Shown here one piece after another: positions 8,749-18,750 of a stretch of DNA of 64,000 nucleotides. The notes under the pieces are model-generated. The model had not been told where the DNA came from. It ran no database searches and was given only the letters and a program-made list of their open reading frames with translations. This stretch comes from Variovorax paradoxus (GTDB lineage: Bacteria; Pseudomonadota; Gammaproteobacteria; Burkholderiales; Burkholderiaceae_C): the NCBI RefSeq assembly GCF_902712855.1, contig NZ_LR743508.1, positions 1,116,001 to 1,180,000 on the forward strand, in the 5' to 3' direction. The position numbers were made by a program, and so were the translations under genes. The stretch's first letter is position 1; every line of letters begins with the position of its first letter.

Positions 8749-9366
8749 TCAGCCTGCGATCGAACGCTGCAGGTTGAGGCGCGCGCGGGCCTCCAGCTGG
8801 GCATGCATGCGCGGAGTCGCGTAGATCGCCTCACGGTCCAGAAAGCGCTGCAGGATGGCGCGGCGTCGCGGAAGGCGAACTTCGTCGGGCACGAAGCCGT
8901 ACTCGGTGCCGACCTGCCGTTCGTACTCGTCGAAGCGCTCACGTTCCGCGCCGAGGATCGACAGGTCGATGTCGATCAGCAGTTCGGCATCGCGGCCTTC
9001 GGGCACGGCGTCGTGGCGCGTCGCCATCACCAGCGCATGCACGCGTTCGGCAGCTGATTCGCTTGCACCGGCTGCCCGCAGAGCCTGCCTTGCCCAATCG
9101 GCGCTGCGCGCCTCGTTGTCGTGCGCACGCACGTCGTAGACCGCATCATGGAACCACAGGGCGAGCGCCACTTCGCCGGGGTGTTCTGCCAGCGCCTGCT
9201 CGCGCTCGAACCATGCCAGGCATTCACCGAGGTGCTGCATCGTGTGGTAGCGGCGCTGCGGCTCGGCATAACGGCGCTGCAACTCGTCGCACAGCGCATC
9301 GGGTGCGGCGGCGCCCAGCGCGCGCCAGGCCGAGTTCCAGTTCGCGCGCAGTGCTTCGGGCGTCAT
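8749..9366 (-). CDS. HD-domain metal-dependent phosphohydrolase-like protein
   Basis: 205 aa. The conserved pieces are RYHTMQHL near residue 40 and the metal-binding pair in WFHDAVYD near 70, followed by a further Asp-rich helix (LLIDIDLSILG). This matches the small predicted HD-superfamily hydrolases sometimes mislabelled as NMDA-receptor subunit. The substrate is unknown. The start lies 4 bp after the mltB stop, so the two are probably co-transcribed. Confidence 0.85.
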   Translation of the reverse strand: MTPEALRANWNSAWRALGAAAPDALCDELQRRYAEPQRRYHTMQHLGECLAWFEREQALAEHPGEVALALWFHDAVYDVRAHDNEARSADWARQALRAAGASESAAERVHALVMATRHDAVPEGRDAELLIDIDLSILGAERERFDEYERQVGTEYGFVPDEVRLPRRRAILQRFLDREAIYATPRMHAQLEARARLNLQRSIAG

Positions 9367-9370
9367 GGCG

Positions 9371-10471
9371 CTACTGCTCCATCGCGGCCTTGACCTCCTG
9401 CCCGAGGTCGAGCACGGACATGGCGTAGTAGCTGCTCCAGTTGTAGCGCGTGATCACATAGAAGTTGCGGGTGCCCGCCACGTAGGTGGGCGGGGCGTCG
9501 GCGCCGTTCTGCAGCTCGATCAGCGCGAACAGCCCCTTGTGATGGATGCCGTCGCCCTCGGGCACGGCGCCCGCTGCGACGAAGCTGTCGGCGCTGAAGG
9601 TCGGCAGGATGTCGGGTGCCATCAGCACGTCCTTCTGAAGCCGGGCCTCGTCGAAGTGCACCGGGTAGATGGCCGGCACTCCCGGCCGCCAGCCGAAGGA
9701 CTTGAAGTAGTTGGCGACCGAGCCGATCACGTCGGCCGGATTGTTGACGAGGTCGATGCGGCCGTCGCCGTCGAAATCGACCGCGTACTTGGCCATGCTG
9801 CTGGGCATGAACTGCGGCATGCCCATGGCGCCCGCGTAGCTGCCCAGTGGCGTGAGCGGATCGTCGGCGGTTCGGCTCTCGGTGCTCAGGAAGCTCTCGA
9901 GCTCGCCGCGGAAGAAGGCCCGGCGCTCGGCCGCGCGCGGATGGCCGTCGGGGAAGTCGAAGGACAGCGTGGCCAGCGCATCGATCACGCGGAAGTTGCC
10001 CATGTTGCGGCCGTAGATGGTCTCCACGCCGATGATGCCGACGATGATCTCCGGCGGCACGCCGTACACCTGTTCGGCGCGCGCGAGCAGGTCGGCATTG
10101 GCGCGCCAGAAGCGCACGCCGGCCGCGATGCGCACCGGGTCGATGAAGCGGCTGCGGTAGGTCTGCCAGTTCTTCACCGTGCCGACGGGGCCGGGCAGCA
10201 TGAGCCGAGGCACGTTCGGCAGGAAGCGCGCGCTGCCGATGGTGGCGCGCACCCAGTCGCGGTCGAGGCCGCGGCGCTCGGCGACCTCGTCGGCGAACTG
10301 CATCGCGTCTTCGCGCGTCGCGTAGGGCGTGCTGCCGCGCACCGGGTTCACCGCCGCACCGCGGCCGCCAGAAGACTTCTGGGCTACAGCCGCCGTGGAC
10401 CAGGCGCAGCAGACGGCGATGAGTGCGGCTGCTGCAGCGGCGCGGGACGGCGTGAGAAGGATGGATCGCAT
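9371..10471 (-). CDS. mltB: Membrane-bound lytic murein transglycosylase B family protein
   Basis: 366 aa. An N-terminal signal sequence (about 1-31, cleavage near AVAQ) has no obvious lipobox, so it is more likely periplasmic than a lipoprotein. The SLT_2/MltB domain contains catalytic Glu150 in GVETIYGRN and the family segments AGAMGMPQFMPSS and YAVDFDGDGRIDL. It would cleave glycan strands of peptidoglycan with 1,6-anhydro bond formation. ATG 10471 was chosen because the signal peptide starts there. It follows tgpA by 53 bp on the same strand. Confidence 0.92.
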   Translation of the reverse strand: MRSILLTPSRAAAAAALIAVCCAWSTAAVAQKSSGGRGAAVNPVRGSTPYATREDAMQFADEVAERRGLDRDWVRATIGSARFLPNVPRLMLPGPVGTVKNWQTYRSRFIDPVRIAAGVRFWRANADLLARAEQVYGVPPEIIVGIIGVETIYGRNMGNFRVIDALATLSFDFPDGHPRAAERRAFFRGELESFLSTESRTADDPLTPLGSYAGAMGMPQFMPSSMAKYAVDFDGDGRIDLVNNPADVIGSVANYFKSFGWRPGVPAIYPVHFDEARLQKDVLMAPDILPTFSADSFVAAGAVPEGDGIHHKGLFALIELQNGADAPPTYVAGTRNFYVITRYNWSSYYAMSVLDLGQEVKAAMEQ

Positions 10472-10524
10472 GGGTTGATTGTGACGGCCGTGTGCGCGGC
10501 GCCTCTTCAGGGACACATGTGGTT

Positions 10525-12558
10525 TCAGCCGCGCGCGTTCGTGCTGGGCCAGGCGAGGCGGCGGAACTCCGAGCGCAACGCGGACAGCGATGCCGGCGTG
10601 GCCGGCGCGTAGCGTTGTGCCTCGAGCTTCAGCAGCCAGTCGCGCACGCCCTGTGCCGACGCTCCGAAGCGGGCATCGGCGGCCTGCGCCATCTGGCGCG
10701 GCGGTGCGGTCTCGGGCAACTGCAGGCCGGCCTTCGCAAGACGTGCGCGGGCCTGGCCGAGCAGGCGCAGCCAGGGGTCGTGGCGGCTGCGTTCCCACAG
10801 GGTCCAGGCCGCGCCCGCCAGGCTCGCGCCCACCAGCAGGTAGAGCAGCACGTAGGCCAGGTCCTCGAGGCTCGGCGCCTCGAAGCCGATGTTCTTGAGC
10901 AGGTTGAGCTGGCGGCTCTGCGTGTAGTTGAGCACCCACTGGTTCCAGCCGTTGTTCACGGCCTCCCACGCGGCACGGATGTTCTGCGCGAGCGTGGGGC
11001 TCATGGCGCCGATGGCGCCCGCGAACAGCCCGGGCTGCGGCGCGAGGCGCTGGAACTGCCCGATGCGCCCCGGCGACACCGATCCCGTCGGATCGACGCG
11101 CGTCCAGCCGGTGCCTTCCTGCCAGACCTCGGCCCAGGCATGCGCATCGCTCTGGCGCACCACCCAGTACCTGTCGATGTTGTTGAACTCGCCGCCCTGG
11201 TAGCCCGTCACGATGCGCGACGGAATGCCCAGGTTGCGCATGAGCACCACGAAGGCCGAGGCGATGTGCTCGCAGAAACCCTGCTTGCGGTCGAACCAGA
11301 ACTCGTCGGCGGTGTCGTCGCCGTAGAGGCCCGGCTCCAGCGTGTAGGTGTAGCCGCCGGTGCGCAGGCGGCGCAGTGCCGCCTGCACGAACGCCTGCGT
11401 GTCGGCCTTCGGATCCAGATGGGCGAGTGCGGGGTCGGCGCGCATCTCGGCGGCGAGCGCTGCAGTGCGCGGATTGGAGCCCGGCGGCAACGCCAGGTAG
11501 GCCTGCAGCTGGCCGCCGGTGCGCTTGATCGGGCCGCTCAGGAACTGGGGGTAGCTCTCGGCGCGGTAGCGCACCAGGTCGTTGATGGGACGGTTCGCGA
11601 ACCATTGCAGGTCGGGCGTTCCCGTTACCTCGAAGCCCGGCACCTCGGGCGGCTTCTGTGCCACGTCGAGCGTCAGCAGCCACGGGCGGTTGCTGGCCTC
11701 GAGCGTGACCTCGTAGCGCACCGGCTCCCCGCTCACGCGCAGGTTGGGTGACCACTGCCCGCCGCGTGCCCAGCCCGGCAGCGCCGTCCACTCGCGGCCG
11801 TCGAACTGTGCGAGCACCGGCCCGCGAAAGTACAGCTGGCTCTGCGGCGGTGCACGGTCGTTCTCGAACTTGATGCGCGCGGCGATGCCGTCGTCGAGCG
11901 CCAGTTCGGCGATGGTGCCCACGCGCATGGTGTTCGACAGTCCGGTGCGGCCGGCCATCGCGTCGCTCGGCGTGCCCCACAGCGGCGCGAAGCGCGGGAA
12001 CAGCAGGAACAGGGCCAGCATGATCGGTGCGCCCGCCAGTGCCATCCAGCCGGCGGTGCGCGCCGCCTTCATCAGCGGCGGACGGCCCACGGGCATGTGC
12101 GCGTTGACCAGCGCCGTGAGCAGGCCCAGCAGCGCCAGCAACATGGTGAAGGCGGTCAGCAGCGACTGCGAGTAGAAGAAGTTCGTGAGCATCGCGAAGA
12201 AGCCCAGGAAGAAGATGACGAAGGCGTCTCGCCTGGCGCGCAGCTCCAGCGTCTTGAGCGCGAGTAGGCACACGACCAGCGTGACGCCCGCGTCGCGGCC
12301 CAGCAGCGTTCGGTGCGTGGCGTAGGTGGCGCCGAGCGTCATGAGCAGCAGCCCGATGCGCCACCACCGGCTGGGCAGCGGCCGAGCCTGCACTGCCAGC
12401 GAGGCGCGCCACAGCAGCACCATGGCCGCGATGGCCGTGCACCACCAAGGAAGGTTCTCCACCTGCGGCAGCAGGATCACGCCGATGACGCACAGCAGGA
12501 ACAGCGTGTCCCGCGCATCCCGTGGCAGCGCTGCGAGTTCGCGTATCAACCGGTTCAT
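10525..12558 (-). CDS. tgpA: TgpA-like transglutaminase family membrane protein
   Basis: 677 aa. Five to six N-terminal membrane helices (about 15-190, DUF3488), then a periplasmic transglutaminase-like domain with Cys429 (GFCEHIAS), His473 (DAHAWAEVW) and Asp489 (RVDPTG) as triad, then one C-terminal membrane helix and a cytoplasmic tail (DUF4129-like). TgpA is essential in Pseudomonas aeruginosa and is thought to work at the cell envelope. The moxR-DUF58-tgpA order here is the standard one for the family. Confidence 0.92.
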   Translation of the reverse strand: MNRLIRELAALPRDARDTLFLLCVIGVILLPQVENLPWWCTAIAAMVLLWRASLAVQARPLPSRWWRIGLLLMTLGATYATHRTLLGRDAGVTLVVCLLALKTLELRARRDAFVIFFLGFFAMLTNFFYSQSLLTAFTMLLALLGLLTALVNAHMPVGRPPLMKAARTAGWMALAGAPIMLALFLLFPRFAPLWGTPSDAMAGRTGLSNTMRVGTIAELALDDGIAARIKFENDRAPPQSQLYFRGPVLAQFDGREWTALPGWARGGQWSPNLRVSGEPVRYEVTLEASNRPWLLTLDVAQKPPEVPGFEVTGTPDLQWFANRPINDLVRYRAESYPQFLSGPIKRTGGQLQAYLALPPGSNPRTAALAAEMRADPALAHLDPKADTQAFVQAALRRLRTGGYTYTLEPGLYGDDTADEFWFDRKQGFCEHIASAFVVLMRNLGIPSRIVTGYQGGEFNNIDRYWVVRQSDAHAWAEVWQEGTGWTRVDPTGSVSPGRIGQFQRLAPQPGLFAGAIGAMSPTLAQNIRAAWEAVNNGWNQWVLNYTQSRQLNLLKNIGFEAPSLEDLAYVLLYLLVGASLAGAAWTLWERSRHDPWLRLLGQARARLAKAGLQLPETAPPRQMAQAADARFGASAQGVRDWLLKLEAQRYAPATPASLSALRSEFRRLAWPSTNARG

Positions 12559-12586
12559 GCGGCGGTCTCGTTCGTTCCGATGGTCT

Positions 12587-13560
12587 TCAGCACAGCGCCA
12601 GGGCCTCGAGGCACGCGCGCCGGTGGGCTTCGCCCTGCGAAGGCTTGAGCGTGCGGCCGGGCATGCGCACCCCGTAGTCCACGCCCAGCCGGTCGGCCAT
12701 CAGCACCCAGGCGCACAGCCGCGAGATGCGCGCTTCGGTGTCGGCGAGGCCGGCGGCCTGGGCATCGAGCCAGAGTTCCTCGCGCTGGGTCTGCTGGGTG
12801 TCGCGGCTCACCAGGTCTTCCGAGCCGGCGGCCTGCGCCTGGGCGGCCTTCTTCCAGACCACGAGCTTGAGCGGATCGCCGCGACGGTAGGCGCGCACGC
12901 CGTCGTATTCGCCGGCGTTGTGCGCCCGCATCGCGGCCGACAGTGCCGCCGGCCCCGACAGCGGCTCGCCGGGCGGCAGCGCGGGCGGATGCGCCTCGGG
13001 CGTCGGATAGACCAGCATCTGCGCGGCCGGCCGCCAGACCGTCCAGACGCGGAAGGTGCCCAGCGGAAAGCGCGTCTCCGCCGTCAGCGGCGGCACCGGA
13101 TGCAGCCCGCGCCGCTCGGGCTGGAAAGCGATCTCCACGGTGGACGTGCCTTCGGCCGGCACGTCGGTCCAGGCCCATTGCCCGCTGCCGCGCACGGCCA
13201 TGCCGATGCCGTAGCGGACGCTGCGCCGCGTGTTGTGCAGCACCACGCGGAACACCGCCGCCGCACCCGCGTACTGCGCCTCGGGCGCCACCATGTGCAT
13301 CGCCAGCCCCCGCAGCGTGCCGTGGCACACGTGCATCCCGACGGCCACGCTGCCCGCCAGCAGGAACGTCAGCAGGTAGCCCAGGTTGAGCTGGTAGTTG
13401 ATCGAGGCGATCAGCAGCACCAGCAGCGTCGCGCCCAGCAGCCACCCGGCCTTCGTGGGCAGGATGTAGACATTGCGCTGGGTGAGCTCGAGCGTGTCCG
13501 ACGGCGCGCGGCGCGACAGGAACCAGCCGTCGATGCGCGAGCGCAGGGCGCCGACAGGGT

Positions 13561-13564
<4 letters not shown>
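12587..13564 (-). CDS. DUF58 domain-containing protein
   Basis: 325 aa from GTG 13564, which overlaps the moxR stop by 4 nt. Two membrane helices near the N-terminus (about 40-85) precede the DUF58 region, a vWA-related domain with the conserved segment GEYDGVRAYRRGDPLKLVVWKK (the GDP and WKK pieces are typical). DUF58 proteins accompany MoxR ATPases and TgpA and may be the MoxR client or adaptor. The start was moved from the longer open frame because of the overlap and the N-terminal composition. Confidence 0.9.
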
Positions 13565-14493
<929 letters not shown>

Positions 14494-14561
14494 ATGCAAA
14501 CGATACCGTAAGACCTGCCGGCCCCATGCCGCATGAGGTCTAGGCGTGGCGACAGAGACAC

Positions 14562-15515
14562 ATGGGCAAGACAGGCTACTTCACACATCGCGACTTCTGG
14601 AAGCACGACATGGGCGAGGGGCATCCCGAGTGCCCCGGGCGACTGGATGCCATCGAAGACCGCCTGCTGCTGACCGGCGTGGGTGACGCGCTCGAACACC
14701 GCGAGGTGCCACTGGCCACCTTGCCGCAGATCACGCGGGCGCACAGCGAGGCGCATGTGGAGCACCTCGAGTCGCTGCACCAGCGGCTGGTGGCCGATGA
14801 ACCCGCCGGCGGCCCGGACCATGCGCAGGTCGACCCCGACACCGTGCTCACCCGCTTCACGCTCCTGGCCGCGCGCCGCGCCGCCGGTGCCGCGATTGCC
14901 GCGACCGACGCGGTCGTGGCGGGCGAGATCGAGAACGCCTTCTGCTCGGTGCGCCCGCCGGGCCACCACGCATGCCGCGAGCAGGCGATGGGCTTCTGCT
15001 TCTTCAACAACGTGGCCATTGCCGCGCGGCACGCGATCGAGGTGCACGGCTTCGAGCGCGTGGCCATCGTCGACTTCGACGTGCATCACGGCAACGGCAC
15101 CGAGAACATCCTGTCGAACGACCCGCGCGTGCTGATGGTCGGCTTCTTCCAGCATCCGTTCTATCCGTACAGCGGCACCGAGCACCCGGCGTCCAACATG
15201 CTGAACATGCCGATCCCGGCGTACACGCGCGGCATGGACGTGCGCGAGATGATCGAGGCCGTCTGGATGCCGCGGCTCGAGGAGTTCAAGCCGCAGATGG
15301 TCTTCATCAGCGCCGGCTTCGACGCCCACCGCGAGGACGACCTGGGCCAGCTCGGCCTCAACGAAAACGACTTCGCCTGGATCACCGGCCGCGTACACGA
15401 TGTTGCGAAGCGCCATGCCAGGGGCCGTATCGTCTCGATGCTCGAAGGCGGCTACAACCTCGATGCCCTGGCACGCAGCGTGGAAGCGCACATCCGCGTG
15501 CTGGCAGACCTCTAG
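14562..15515 (+). CDS. Histone deacetylase-like amidohydrolase (class II type)
   Basis: 317 aa, a full-length Zn-dependent deacetylase of the HDAC/acetylpolyamine amidohydrolase superfamily. Catalytic His135-His136 (RPPGHHACR), zinc ligands Asp173 and His175 (DFDVHHGNGT) and Asp254 (SAGFDAHR), and Tyr298 (LEGGYNL) are all present. Bacterial members deacetylate acetylpolyamines, acetoin-linked substrates or unknown small molecules; the substrate here is not known. No neighbour indicates acetoin or polyamine metabolism. Confidence 0.92.
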   Translation: MGKTGYFTHRDFWKHDMGEGHPECPGRLDAIEDRLLLTGVGDALEHREVPLATLPQITRAHSEAHVEHLESLHQRLVADEPAGGPDHAQVDPDTVLTRFTLLAARRAAGAAIAATDAVVAGEIENAFCSVRPPGHHACREQAMGFCFFNNVAIAARHAIEVHGFERVAIVDFDVHHGNGTENILSNDPRVLMVGFFQHPFYPYSGTEHPASNMLNMPIPAYTRGMDVREMIEAVWMPRLEEFKPQMVFISAGFDAHREDDLGQLGLNENDFAWITGRVHDVAKRHARGRIVSMLEGGYNLDALARSVEAHIRVLADL

Positions 15516-15577
15516 CTTTCCTGCGGCGGGCGCCTGCGCGCCATGCCTGTTGCCCGCCTGCCTGCCTTCTCCAACTG

Positions 15578-16858
15578 ATGAATTTCAACGACTTCACCCA
15601 ACGCCTGAGCCATGTCGATGCGCGCGGCCTCGGCATCGAACTCGTTGCCCTGGTCGCCTGCGTGGCGCTTGCCTGGGCCGTGTGCAAATGGTTCGGCCGC
15701 GACCAGCCCAAGGACTCCATCTGGTTCGGGGAGCGCACCTTCGACGGCCTGCTGTTCCCGTTGATGGCGCTGGTGCTGACCGAGATCGCCCGCCGCGTGG
15801 TGATCGATTTCCAGACCGTGCTGGTGCTGCGCATCGCGGTGTCGGTGTTCCTGTCGCTGGTGGTGATCCGGCTGTTCGCGCGCGTGCTGCGTGCGGTGTT
15901 CCCCGCGTCCAACCTCGTGCGGCTGATCGAGCGGACGATCTCCTGGCTGGCCTGGATCGCTGCGGTGCTCTGGATCGTCGGGCTGCTGCCGCCGGTGCTG
16001 GCCGAACTCGACGAGATCACGCTGTCGTTCGGCAAGACGCGCGTGAGCCTGCAGACGATCTTCCAGGGCGTGCTGTCGGCGGGCCTGGTGATGGTGATCG
16101 CGCTGTGGATCGCGGCGACCATCGAGAAGCGCATCCTGCGAGAGGCCGTCACCGACCTGTCGATGCGCAAGGTCGCGTCGAACGCGGTGCGGGCCTTCCT
16201 GCTGCTGGTGGGCCTGCTGTTCGCGCTGTCGGCGGTGGGGGTGGACCTGACGGCGCTCTCCGTGCTCGGCGGTGCGCTGGGCGTGGGCCTGGGCTTCGGC
16301 CTGCAGAAGCTGGCGGCCAACTATGTGAGCGGCTTCGTGATCCTGCTCGAACGCTCGATCCGCATCGGTGACAACGTGAAGGTCGACACCTTCGAAGGCC
16401 GCATCACCGACATCAAGACGCGCTACACGCTCATCCGCGCGGGCAACGGGCGCGAAGCCATCGTGCCGAACGAGTCGTTGATCACCAGCCGGGTGGAAAA
16501 CCTCTCGCTCGCCGACCGCAAGTTCAACATCACGACCACCATCGTGGTCGGCTACGAAAGCGACGTGGCACAGGTGCAGAACATCCTTTGCGAGGCGGCC
16601 AAGGCGCAGTCGCGCGTGATGTCCGATCCGGCGCCGGTGGCCTTCCTCATGAACTTCGCGCCCGACGGGCTCGAGTTCACGCTGAATTTCTGGGTGACCG
16701 ATCCCGACAAGGGCAAGGACAACCTGCGCTCGGCCATCAACATCGCGATCCTCGACGGATTGCGCGGTGCAGGCATTGACATTCCCTATCCGCAGCGCGT
16801 TGTGCGTGTGGAGTCTTTACCGCCAGGCATCGCTCAGGCGCCCGACGCTGTTTTATAA
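15578..16858 (+). CDS. MscS family mechanosensitive ion channel
   Basis: 426 aa from ATG 15578. Five to six membrane helices; the pore-lining TM3 and following beta domain are seen in VLGGALGVGLGFGLQKLAAN and SIRIGDNVKVDTFEGRITDI. It opens under membrane tension to release solutes in osmotic downshock. The protein is longer than E. coli MscS (286 aa), with extra N-terminal helices. Its stop codon TAA overlaps a perfect TATAAT box that probably belongs to the etf promoter. Confidence 0.92.
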   Translation: MNFNDFTQRLSHVDARGLGIELVALVACVALAWAVCKWFGRDQPKDSIWFGERTFDGLLFPLMALVLTEIARRVVIDFQTVLVLRIAVSVFLSLVVIRLFARVLRAVFPASNLVRLIERTISWLAWIAAVLWIVGLLPPVLAELDEITLSFGKTRVSLQTIFQGVLSAGLVMVIALWIAATIEKRILREAVTDLSMRKVASNAVRAFLLLVGLLFALSAVGVDLTALSVLGGALGVGLGFGLQKLAANYVSGFVILLERSIRIGDNVKVDTFEGRITDIKTRYTLIRAGNGREAIVPNESLITSRVENLSLADRKFNITTTIVVGYESDVAQVQNILCEAAKAQSRVMSDPAPVAFLMNFAPDGLEFTLNFWVTDPDKGKDNLRSAINIAILDGLRGAGIDIPYPQRVVRVESLPPGIAQAPDAVL

Positions 16859-16885
16859 TCTTGAAAAAGCACGATCGTTCTTTTT
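16854..16885 (+). promoter_or_regulatory. Putative etfBA promoter -10 box with palindromic operator
   Basis: A consensus TATAAT (16854-16859) is followed by a 22-bp palindrome (16864-16885) with core ACGATCGT and A5G/CT5 flanks; only one base pair is mismatched. The palindrome sits over the expected transcription start, where a repressor would block. No good -35 lies at 17 bp spacing. The form fits a TetR-type repressor such as the fatty-acid or branched-chain amino-acid degradation regulators reported in beta-proteobacteria. A second weak -10 (TAGAAT, 16935) lies closer to etfB. Confidence 0.5.
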
Positions 16886-16991
16886 TGGCCGTTTGGCCGA
16901 CAGGAAGAATGGAGAGGCTGCATAGGTCGCGTCCTAGAATGACCGGTTGCCCTCGAAAGCCCCCTTTTTGCAATCCAATGGAGTCAAGTCA

Positions 16992-17741
16992 ATGAAGGTT
17001 CTTGTACCTGTCAAACGGGTCGTCGACTACAACGTGAAGGTGCGCGTGAAGAGCGACGGCACCGGCGTGGACATTGCCAACGTGAAGATGAGCATGAACC
17101 CGTTCGACGAGATCGCCGTCGAAGAGGCGGTTCGCCTGAAGGAAAAGGGCGTGGTCACGGAAGTGATCGCCGTGTCCTGCGGCGATGCGAAGTGCCAGGA
17201 AACCCTCCGCACCGCGATGGCCATCGGCGCCGACCGAGGCATCCTGGTGGAGACCACCGAAGAGCTGCAACCCCTCGCTGTCGCCAAGCTGCTCAAGGCG
17301 CTGGTCGACAAGGAACAGCCCCAGCTGGTCATTCTGGGCAAGCAGGCCATCGACGACGACGCCAACCAGACTGGCCAGATGCTCGCTGCCCTGGCTGACC
17401 TGCCCCAAGCCACCTTCGCCTCCAAGGTCGAAGTCGCCGGCGACAAGGCCACGGTCACCCGCGAAGTCGACGGCGGCCTGGAAACCCTCACCCTGAGCCT
17501 GCCTGCGGTCATCACGACCGACCTGCGCCTGAACGAGCCGCGCTACGTGACCTTGCCCAACATCATGAAGGCCAAGAAGAAGCAGCTCGACACGGTCAAG
17601 CCCGAAGACCTGGGCGTGGACGTCAAGCCTCGCCTGAAGACGCTGAAGGTTGCAGAGCCGCCCAAGCGCGGCGCCGGCATCAAGGTGCCTGACGTTGCCA
17701 CCCTGGTCGAGAAACTGAAGAACGAAGCGAAGGTGATCTGA
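16992..17741 (+). CDS. etfB: Electron transfer flavoprotein subunit beta
   Basis: 249 aa, the family's normal length. Starts MKVLVPVKRVVDYN, with the conserved NPFDEIAVEEAVRLKEKG and the AMP/adenine-binding region (GADRGILVETTEE). ATG 16992 was chosen over the upstream ATG 16947, since the family starts exactly here. With EtfA it takes electrons from acyl-CoA dehydrogenases and passes them to ETF:ubiquinone oxidoreductase. It lies 2 bp before etfA. Confidence 0.97.
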   Translation: MKVLVPVKRVVDYNVKVRVKSDGTGVDIANVKMSMNPFDEIAVEEAVRLKEKGVVTEVIAVSCGDAKCQETLRTAMAIGADRGILVETTEELQPLAVAKLLKALVDKEQPQLVILGKQAIDDDANQTGQMLAALADLPQATFASKVEVAGDKATVTREVDGGLETLTLSLPAVITTDLRLNEPRYVTLPNIMKAKKKQLDTVKPEDLGVDVKPRLKTLKVAEPPKRGAGIKVPDVATLVEKLKNEAKVI

Positions 17742-17743
17742 AC

Positions 17744-18676
17744 ATGACCGCACTTGTTATTGCCGAACACGACCACGCCAGCATCAAGCCGGCGACCCTG
17801 AACACCGTGACTGCCGCACTCGCTTGCGGTGGTGATGTTCACGTGCTGGTGGCTGGCGCCAATGCGGCCGAAGCCGCCAAGGCCGCAGCCCAGATCGCCG
17901 GTGTCTCCAAGGTCATCGCCGCCGACAGCGCATCCCTGGCCGAGAACCTCGCAGAGAACGTCGCAGCGCAAGTCCTCGCCATCGCCGCGAACTACAGCCA
18001 CATCCTGTTCCCCTCGACCGCCAACGGCAAGAACGTCGCTCCGCGCGTGGCCGCCAAGCTGGACGTGGCCCAGATCAGCGACATCACCAAGGTCGACAGC
18101 CCCGACACCTTCGAGCGCCCGATCTACGCAGGCAACGCGATTGCCACCGTGCAGAGCAGCGACGCCACCAAGGTGATCACCGTTCGCACGACCGGCTTCG
18201 ACGCCGCAGCCGCCACGGGTGGCAGCGCAACGGTCGAAACCGCCGAAGGCGTGGCCGACAGCGGCAAGAGCAGCTTCGTGGGCCGCGAAGTCACGAAGAG
18301 CGACCGCCCCGAACTGACCGCCGCCAAGATCATCGTGTCGGGCGGCCGTGCGCTGGGCAGCGCAGAGAAGTTCACCGAGGTCATGACGCCGCTGGCAGAC
18401 AAGCTCAACGCAGGCCTCGGCGCCAGCCGCGCCGCAGTGGACGCGGGCTACGCCCCGAACGACTGGCAAGTGGGCCAGACCGGCAAGATCGTCGCCCCCC
18501 AGCTGTACATCGCAGCAGGCATCTCGGGCGCAATCCAGCACTTGGCCGGCATGAAGGACTCGAAGGTCATCGTCGCGATCAACAAGGACGAGGAAGCTCC
18601 GATCTTCTCGGTGGCCGACTACGGCCTCGTGGCCGACCTGTTCACGGCCGTGCCGGAACTGGTCAAGGCGCTCTGA
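17744..18676 (+). CDS. etfA: Electron transfer flavoprotein subunit alpha
   Basis: 310 aa. The C-terminal FAD domain carries the signature SGGRALGSAEKF, then GQTGKIVAPQLYIAAGISGA and the closing NKDEEAPIFSVADYGLVADL. Forms the heterodimer with EtfB. Followed by a good terminator, so etfBA is its own transcription unit, although the acyl-CoA dehydrogenase that probably feeds it lies next. Confidence 0.97.
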   Translation: MTALVIAEHDHASIKPATLNTVTAALACGGDVHVLVAGANAAEAAKAAAQIAGVSKVIAADSASLAENLAENVAAQVLAIAANYSHILFPSTANGKNVAPRVAAKLDVAQISDITKVDSPDTFERPIYAGNAIATVQSSDATKVITVRTTGFDAAAATGGSATVETAEGVADSGKSSFVGREVTKSDRPELTAAKIIVSGGRALGSAEKFTEVMTPLADKLNAGLGASRAAVDAGYAPNDWQVGQTGKIVAPQLYIAAGISGAIQHLAGMKDSKVIVAINKDEEAPIFSVADYGLVADLFTAVPELVKAL

Positions 18677-18698
18677 CCGTGCCGACGCAATGAGCCAG

Positions 18699-18723
18699 AG
18701 GGCATCGTTCGCGATGCCCTTTT
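18699..18723 (+). terminator. Rho-independent terminator after etfA
   Basis: A 9-bp stem AGGGCATCG (18699-18707) pairs with CGATGCCCT (18712-18720) around the stable loop TTCG and is followed by a run of four T (18720-18723). It lies about 22 nt after the etfA stop. Confidence 0.85.
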
Positions 18724-18750
18724 CGTATCCGCTGTATCTGGAGACATGAC

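Noticed and set aside
8729..8755. Imperfect hairpin over the convergent stops of the KS-like and HD-domain genes
   Set aside because: One mismatch in eight pairs, an 11-nt loop and no T-tract; too weak to call a terminator.
9371..12493. A 1040-codon minus-strand frame joining mltB to upstream sequence
   Set aside because: Only the 3' part (from 10471) is mltB; the rest is a wrong-frame reading of tgpA on the same strand.
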